Notes under the pieces: model-generated
Told to the model about the DNA's origin: nothing
The model's database searches: none
Seen by the model: the letters and a program-made list of their open reading frames with translations, nothing else
Shown here: positions 60,611-64,000 of the stretch, piece by piece
How positions within the stretch are numbered: position 1 is the first letter of the stretch
Layout of the letters: the number at the start of each line of letters is the position of its first letter
Translations under genes and position numbers: made by a program
From: Streptomyces sclerotialus
Lineage (GTDB): Bacteria; Actinomycetota; Actinomycetes; Streptomycetales; Streptomycetaceae
NCBI RefSeq assembly: GCF_040907265.1
Contig: NZ_JBFOHP010000002.1
Location: 3,868,501 to 3,932,500, forward strand
Length of the DNA: 64,000 nt
Reading direction: 5' to 3'

Positions 60611-60699
60611 CACTGCTCCCATGGACGCGAGTGTGGACGCGGGTGCGAGTCGCGGTCCTGTATATGACCGTACCGGCACCCGAAGGAGTGGGCCGGGAT

Positions 60700-61230
60700 T
60701 CAGCGCCGACGGAAGACGAGGCGGCCGTTCAGGACCGTGACCAGGCAGGTGTCGTCCGCGGCGAGGACCGTGAAGACGGCCGGCGCGCCGGGAGCGAGGA
60801 CGGCCGGGCGGTCGCGGAGGCCGGAGCGGGTCACCGCCGTGCGGACCGACGGGCGGGTGAAGGAGCCGGTCAGCGAGGTCGTACCGGTGGACAGCAGACG
60901 CTGGAGGCCGCGGCGGGCGCTGCCGCCCCAGCGGGTGTCGGTCATGTCCAGGGCGGCGAGTGCGGCGCCCGTCAGAGGTTCCGTGCCCAGCTCGGCCGCC
61001 TCGCGCGGGTCGGGGTGGTAGGCCGATTCCAGGTACGCGGCGCCGTCGGGCTCGTGCCGGCCCGGGGACAGCACCCCGTCCCACTCCCGGACCCGCGCCC
61101 GCTCGCCGTACTCGGCGGCCAGCTCCTCGTACGGGCCGATGGCCGCGATGCGCGCGCCATCGACGACCACCGCGTCCGCGCCCTCCGCCGGGGCGCCCTC
61201 GACCGCCCGGACGCGGTGAATCGTCAGCAC
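60700..61230 (-). CDS. Barrel-less amidohydrolase-like protein (imidazolonepropionase-like N/C domains)
   Basis: Product of 176 aa. Residues 1-60 look like the N-terminal beta-sandwich of amidohydrolases (LTIHRVRAVEGAPAEGADAVVVDGARIAAIGPYEEL), ending at LSPGRHEPDG where real enzymes have an HxH motif. Only the C-terminal beta strands follow (about 135-176, GAPAVFTVLAADDTCLVTVLNGRLVFRRR). The metal-binding TIM barrel is missing, replaced by about 70 residues. The GTG at 61230 lies 10 bp after mqnC, so it is in its operon. It is probably non-catalytic, and a link to futalosine metabolism is only positional. Confidence 0.7.
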   Translation of the reverse strand: MLTIHRVRAVEGAPAEGADAVVVDGARIAAIGPYEELAAEYGERARVREWDGVLSPGRHEPDGAAYLESAYHPDPREAAELGTEPLTGAALAALDMTDTRWGGSARRGLQRLLSTGTTSLTGSFTRPSVRTAVTRSGLRDRPAVLAPGAPAVFTVLAADDTCLVTVLNGRLVFRRR

Positions 61231-61240
61231 GGCCCGTGGC

Positions 61241-62437
61241 TCAGTTCGCGTCGACGAGCTTGAGCTCGGGGTGGGCCGTGCCGCCGTCGATCGCGGTCGA
61301 GGAGATGTGCGAGGCGACGCGGTCGTCGACCGGGTCGTTCGCCGGGTCGTCGTGGACGACCAGGTGCTCGTACGTCGTGGCGCGCTGCGCCGGGACGCGG
61401 CCCGCCTTGCGGATCAGGTCGATGATCTCCTGGCGGTTGGAGCGGTGCTTGGCGCCGGCCGAGGAGACGACGTTCTCCTCCAGCATGATCGAGCCGAGGT
61501 CGTCCGCGCCGTAGTGCAGCGACAGCTGGCCGACCTCCTTGCCGGTGGTGAGCCAGGAGCCCTGGATGTGGGCGACGTTGTCGAGGAAGATCCGGGCGAT
61601 CGCGATCATCCGCAGGTACTCGAAGATCGTGGCCTGGGTGCGGCCCTTCAGCGCGTTGTTCTGCGGCTGGTAGGTGTACGGGATGAACGCGCGGAAGCCA
61701 CCCGTCCGGTCCTGTACGTCGCGGATCATGCGGAGGTGCTCGATGCGCTCGGCGTTGGTCTCGCCGGTGCCCATGAGCATCGTCGTGGTGGACTCGACGC
61801 CGAGGTTGTGCGCCTCCTCCATGATCTCCAGCCAGCGCTCGCCGGACTCCTTGAGCGGGGCGATGGCCTTGCGGGGGCGGGCCGGGAGCAGTTCGGCGCC
61901 CGCGCCGGCGAAGGAGTCGAGGCCGGCGGCGTGGATCCGCTGGATGGCCTCCTTGGTGGAGACCTTGGAGATGCGGGCCATGTGCTCGACCTCGGAGGCG
62001 CCGAGGGAGTGGATGACCAGCTCCGGGAACTCCTTCTTGATGGCCGCGAAGTGCTTCTCGTAGTACTCCACGCCGTAGTCCGGGTGGTGGCCGCCCTGGA
62101 ACATGATCTGGGTGCCGCCCAGCTCGACGGTCTCCGCGCACCGGCGCAGGATGTCGTCCAGGTCCCGCGTCCACACGTCGGGGCTCTTCGGCGCGGCGAA
62201 GAAGGCGCAGAACTTGCAGGCCGTCACGCAGGAGTTCGTGTAGTTGATGTTCCGCTCGATGATGTACGTCGCGATGTGCTCCGTACCGGCGTAACGGCGG
62301 CGGCGCACGGCGTCGGCGGCCTTGCCCAGGGCGTGCAGCGGCGCGTCCCGGTACAGCTCGACGGCTTCCTCGGGGGAGATCCGCCCGCCTTCCGCGGCGC
62401 GGTCGAGTACGGACTGGAGGTCGGCGTTCTCGGTCAC
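61241..62437 (-). CDS. mqnC: Cyclic dehypoxanthinyl futalosine synthase (MqnC)
   Basis: Product of 398 aa, a radical SAM enzyme of the futalosine route to menaquinone. It cyclises dehypoxanthine futalosine. The cluster motif is C70-x3-C74-x2-C77 (CVTACKFC), preceded by ERNINYTNS. Other family stretches are FQGGHHPDYGVEYY and GTGETNAERIEHL. The GTG at 62437 is chosen because AAAGGGA lies 8 bp upstream; in-frame starts farther upstream lack one. It shows that this organism makes menaquinone via futalosine rather than the classical Men route. Confidence 0.95.
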   Translation of the reverse strand: MTENADLQSVLDRAAEGGRISPEEAVELYRDAPLHALGKAADAVRRRRYAGTEHIATYIIERNINYTNSCVTACKFCAFFAAPKSPDVWTRDLDDILRRCAETVELGGTQIMFQGGHHPDYGVEYYEKHFAAIKKEFPELVIHSLGASEVEHMARISKVSTKEAIQRIHAAGLDSFAGAGAELLPARPRKAIAPLKESGERWLEIMEEAHNLGVESTTTMLMGTGETNAERIEHLRMIRDVQDRTGGFRAFIPYTYQPQNNALKGRTQATIFEYLRMIAIARIFLDNVAHIQGSWLTTGKEVGQLSLHYGADDLGSIMLEENVVSSAGAKHRSNRQEIIDLIRKAGRVPAQRATTYEHLVVHDDPANDPVDDRVASHISSTAIDGGTAHPELKLVDAN

Positions 62438-62515
62438 CGGGCGTCCCTTTCGAGGTTCTTGGGCGGGCATGCGTAACAACCCGGTCCAGCGTACGCCAGG
62501 GGTCCGACGAGGCCA

Positions 62516-62538
62516 GGGGCGGTCGGCCGGTCCGCCCC
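62516..62538 (-). terminator. Short hairpin after the Ser/Thr kinase gene
   Basis: GGGGCGG pairing with CCGCCCC around a 9-nt loop that can itself pair, in the 110-bp gap between the kinase gene and mqnC. Confidence 0.35.
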
Positions 62539-62548
62539 GGCCGGGCGG

Positions 62549-64000
62549 TCAGCCGACCCGCGAGAGGCGCGCCGTCGGGCGGCCGCCGCGCTCGTCGTCG
62601 GAGGCGTACGCGAGCTCGTCGCCCTCCCTGGTGAGGGTGACGGTCGCGGTCCGGCCCGTGCACAGCGCGCCCGCGTCCCCGTCCGAGGTCTCCCGGAGGG
62701 TGAGCCTGCGGCCGGTGGCAGCCCGCAGCTCGCCCGTGGCACGGCACTTCACGACCATCGCGTCGTACGTCAGCTTCGCCACCTTCTCGCCCGGCGCCCC
62801 CTTGCTGACGGTCACCGTGACCGAGCCGTTGGGCGAGCCGTCGTCCTGCCGGACGGTGCCCGTCCACGTACCGAGGAACGCCTTGGGCACGGCGCTCTCC
62901 GGGCGGTCGTCCGGGGTCGCGCCGGGCGGCGGCGTGCCCTGGGCCCCGCCGGTCCCGCCCCCGCCGCCCGGCAGCAGCTGGAAGACGAAGGCGGCGGTGG
63001 TCGCGGCGGCCAGTGCCCCGGCGACGGACAGTACGAGCGTGCAGCTCATGCGGCGGGGCCGGGCCCGGCCGCCGAACATGCCGGTGAGCGAGAACCGGCG
63101 CTCCCTGGCGCCGGTGGCGTTCCCGCCGGTACCGGTGGCGGCGGCAGGTGCCGGCCACTCCTGGCGCGGTGGCACCACGGCCGGGGCGTCGAAGGGGACG
63201 GGCCCGGAGACCGGCTGCCCCGGAGCGCCGGGTCCGTACGCCGGCGCAGGGTACGAGGGGTCGGCGGCGTACGGCGGGCCGGCCGCGTACGAGGGGTCCG
63301 GCGGGCCGAAACCGGCGGCGGGGGCCGGCCCCGGGGGCGCGTCCTGCCGGGTCTCCGCCTCCAGGTTCAGCACCTCGACGGCCCGGCGGCTGACCTGTTC
63401 GACCACCCGCGGCGGCAGCCACCCGGCACGCACCAGGCCCGCCGCGCCCTGCTCCCCCGCCAGCCGCCGGGCGACGGCCGCGGGCGACGGCCGGTCACCG
63501 GCGCGCTTGAGGAGGCAGTCCGAGACCAGGGCCCGCAGGTCGCCGGTGAGTTCCGGACCGAGCCGCGGCTCCTCGTGCACGACCTTGTAGAGGAGCGCGG
63601 CCGAGCTGTCCCCGGGGAAGGGGTTCGTCCCGGTCGCCGCGTACGCCAGCACCGCGCCCAGCGAGAAGACGTCCGACGCGGCCGTGACGCCGTCGCCGAG
63701 GATCTGCTCCGGCGCCATGTAGCCGGGCGAGCCGACCGAGACGCCGGTGGCGGTGAGCGAGGCGGTGCCGTCCGTGGCGCGGGCGATCCCGAAGTCGATG
63801 AGCAGCGGGCCGTCCAGGGTGAGCAGCACGTTGGACGGCTTCACGTCCCGGTGGACGAGGCCCAGGCCGTGCACGGCGGCCAGCGCCTCGGCCAGGCCCG
63901 CGCCCAGGGCCCGTACGGAGTGTTCGGGCAGCGGGCCGTGGCCGGCGACGGCGGCGTCGAGCGCGGGGGCAGCGACGTACGCGGTGGCGACCCAGGGCAC
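62549..64000 (-). CDS. Membrane Ser/Thr protein kinase (PASTA-less), N-terminus beyond the window
   Basis: The visible 483 aa lack the N-lobe; the gene continues past position 64000. Catalytic HRDVKPSN (residues 50-57 of the visible part) and DFG (69-71) are intact, with GSPGYMAPEQIL as the activation/P+1 segment. The kinase domain ends near 185, and a Pro/Ala/Tyr-rich linker follows. A membrane helix at about 325-345 (LVLSVAGALAAATTAAFVFQLL) leads to an extracytoplasmic domain of about 110 residues (FLGTWTGTVRQDDGSPNGSVTVTVSKG) with a cysteine pair. The signal and targets are unknown. Confidence 0.9.
   Translation of the reverse strand: MPWVATAYVAAPALDAAVAGHGPLPEHSVRALGAGLAEALAAVHGLGLVHRDVKPSNVLLTLDGPLLIDFGIARATDGTASLTATGVSVGSPGYMAPEQILGDGVTAASDVFSLGAVLAYAATGTNPFPGDSSAALLYKVVHEEPRLGPELTGDLRALVSDCLLKRAGDRPSPAAVARRLAGEQGAAGLVRAGWLPPRVVEQVSRRAVEVLNLEAETRQDAPPGPAPAAGFGPPDPSYAAGPPYAADPSYPAPAYGPGAPGQPVSGPVPFDAPAVVPPRQEWPAPAAATGTGGNATGARERRFSLTGMFGGRARPRRMSCTLVLSVAGALAAATTAAFVFQLLPGGGGGTGGAQGTPPPGATPDDRPESAVPKAFLGTWTGTVRQDDGSPNGSVTVTVSKGAPGEKVAKLTYDAMVVKCRATGELRAATGRRLTLRETSDGDAGALCTGRTATVTLTREGDELAYASDDERGGRPTARLSRVG

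Overview
The window is a piece of a Streptomyces-type chromosome. Base composition is very G+C-rich with strong third-position GC, many genes start with GTG behind GGAGG-like ribosome binding sites, and lipoproteins, two-component systems and a Ser/Thr kinase are of actinobacterial type. The gene order (partial nuo cluster, two-component genes, korAB, polyprenyl synthase, complete nuo operon, menaquinone genes) is one I recall from Streptomyces chromosomal cores. I see no insertion sequence, prophage or CRISPR array.

Layout. 1-3.1 kb: a degenerate cytosine-deaminase-like amidohydrolase, an NAD(P)-binding protein, a tRNA-Tyr and yajQ. 3.2-4.5 kb: yccF and htpX. 4.6-15.0 kb (minus strand): a ten-gene partial complex I cluster, nuoA2-B2-C2-H2-I2-J2-K2-L2-M2-N2, without nuoD, E, F or G. 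15.2-19.3 kb (plus): two paralogous histidine kinases, a 17/34-bp-period repeat tract and a NarL-type response regulator. 19.6-22.7 kb: korA-korB (2-oxoacid:ferredoxin oxidoreductase). 22.9-28.5 kb: RarD-like permease, an ABC transporter pair, a LolA/RseB-like anchored protein and a long-chain polyprenyl diphosphate synthase. 28.8-36.3 kb: a POT peptide transporter, a CocE-type hydrolase, an FAD oxidoreductase plus ATP-grasp pair, and two tandem lipoproteins. 36.3-52.6 kb (minus): the complete 14-gene nuoA-N operon, with a 16-bp Rex-type operator upstream of nuoA. 53.3-59.3 kb: NlpC/P60 hydrolase, ABM monooxygenase, IclR regulator, MenJ-like reductase, GNAT acetyltransferase, and a divergent HxlR regulator/imine-reductase pair. 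59.3-64.0 kb (minus): menG, a Uma2 nuclease-fold protein, a barrel-less amidohydrolase-like protein, mqnC, and a Ser/Thr kinase whose N-terminus lies beyond the right edge.

How it fits together. The stretch is a respiratory neighbourhood. Polyprenyl diphosphate synthase supplies the quinone side chain, MqnC (futalosine pathway) and MenG work on the naphthoquinone ring, MenJ saturates a side-chain unit, and two complex-I-type gene sets feed electrons to menaquinone. The full operon carries the NADH module (NuoE, F, G). The partial one has none, and lies close to KorAB, which makes reduced ferredoxin. A ferredoxin-fed second complex I, possibly borrowing NuoD from the full operon, is the most interesting functional hypothesis here, but it is inference. 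The two kinases and regulator between the partial nuo cluster and korAB are candidate controllers of that module.
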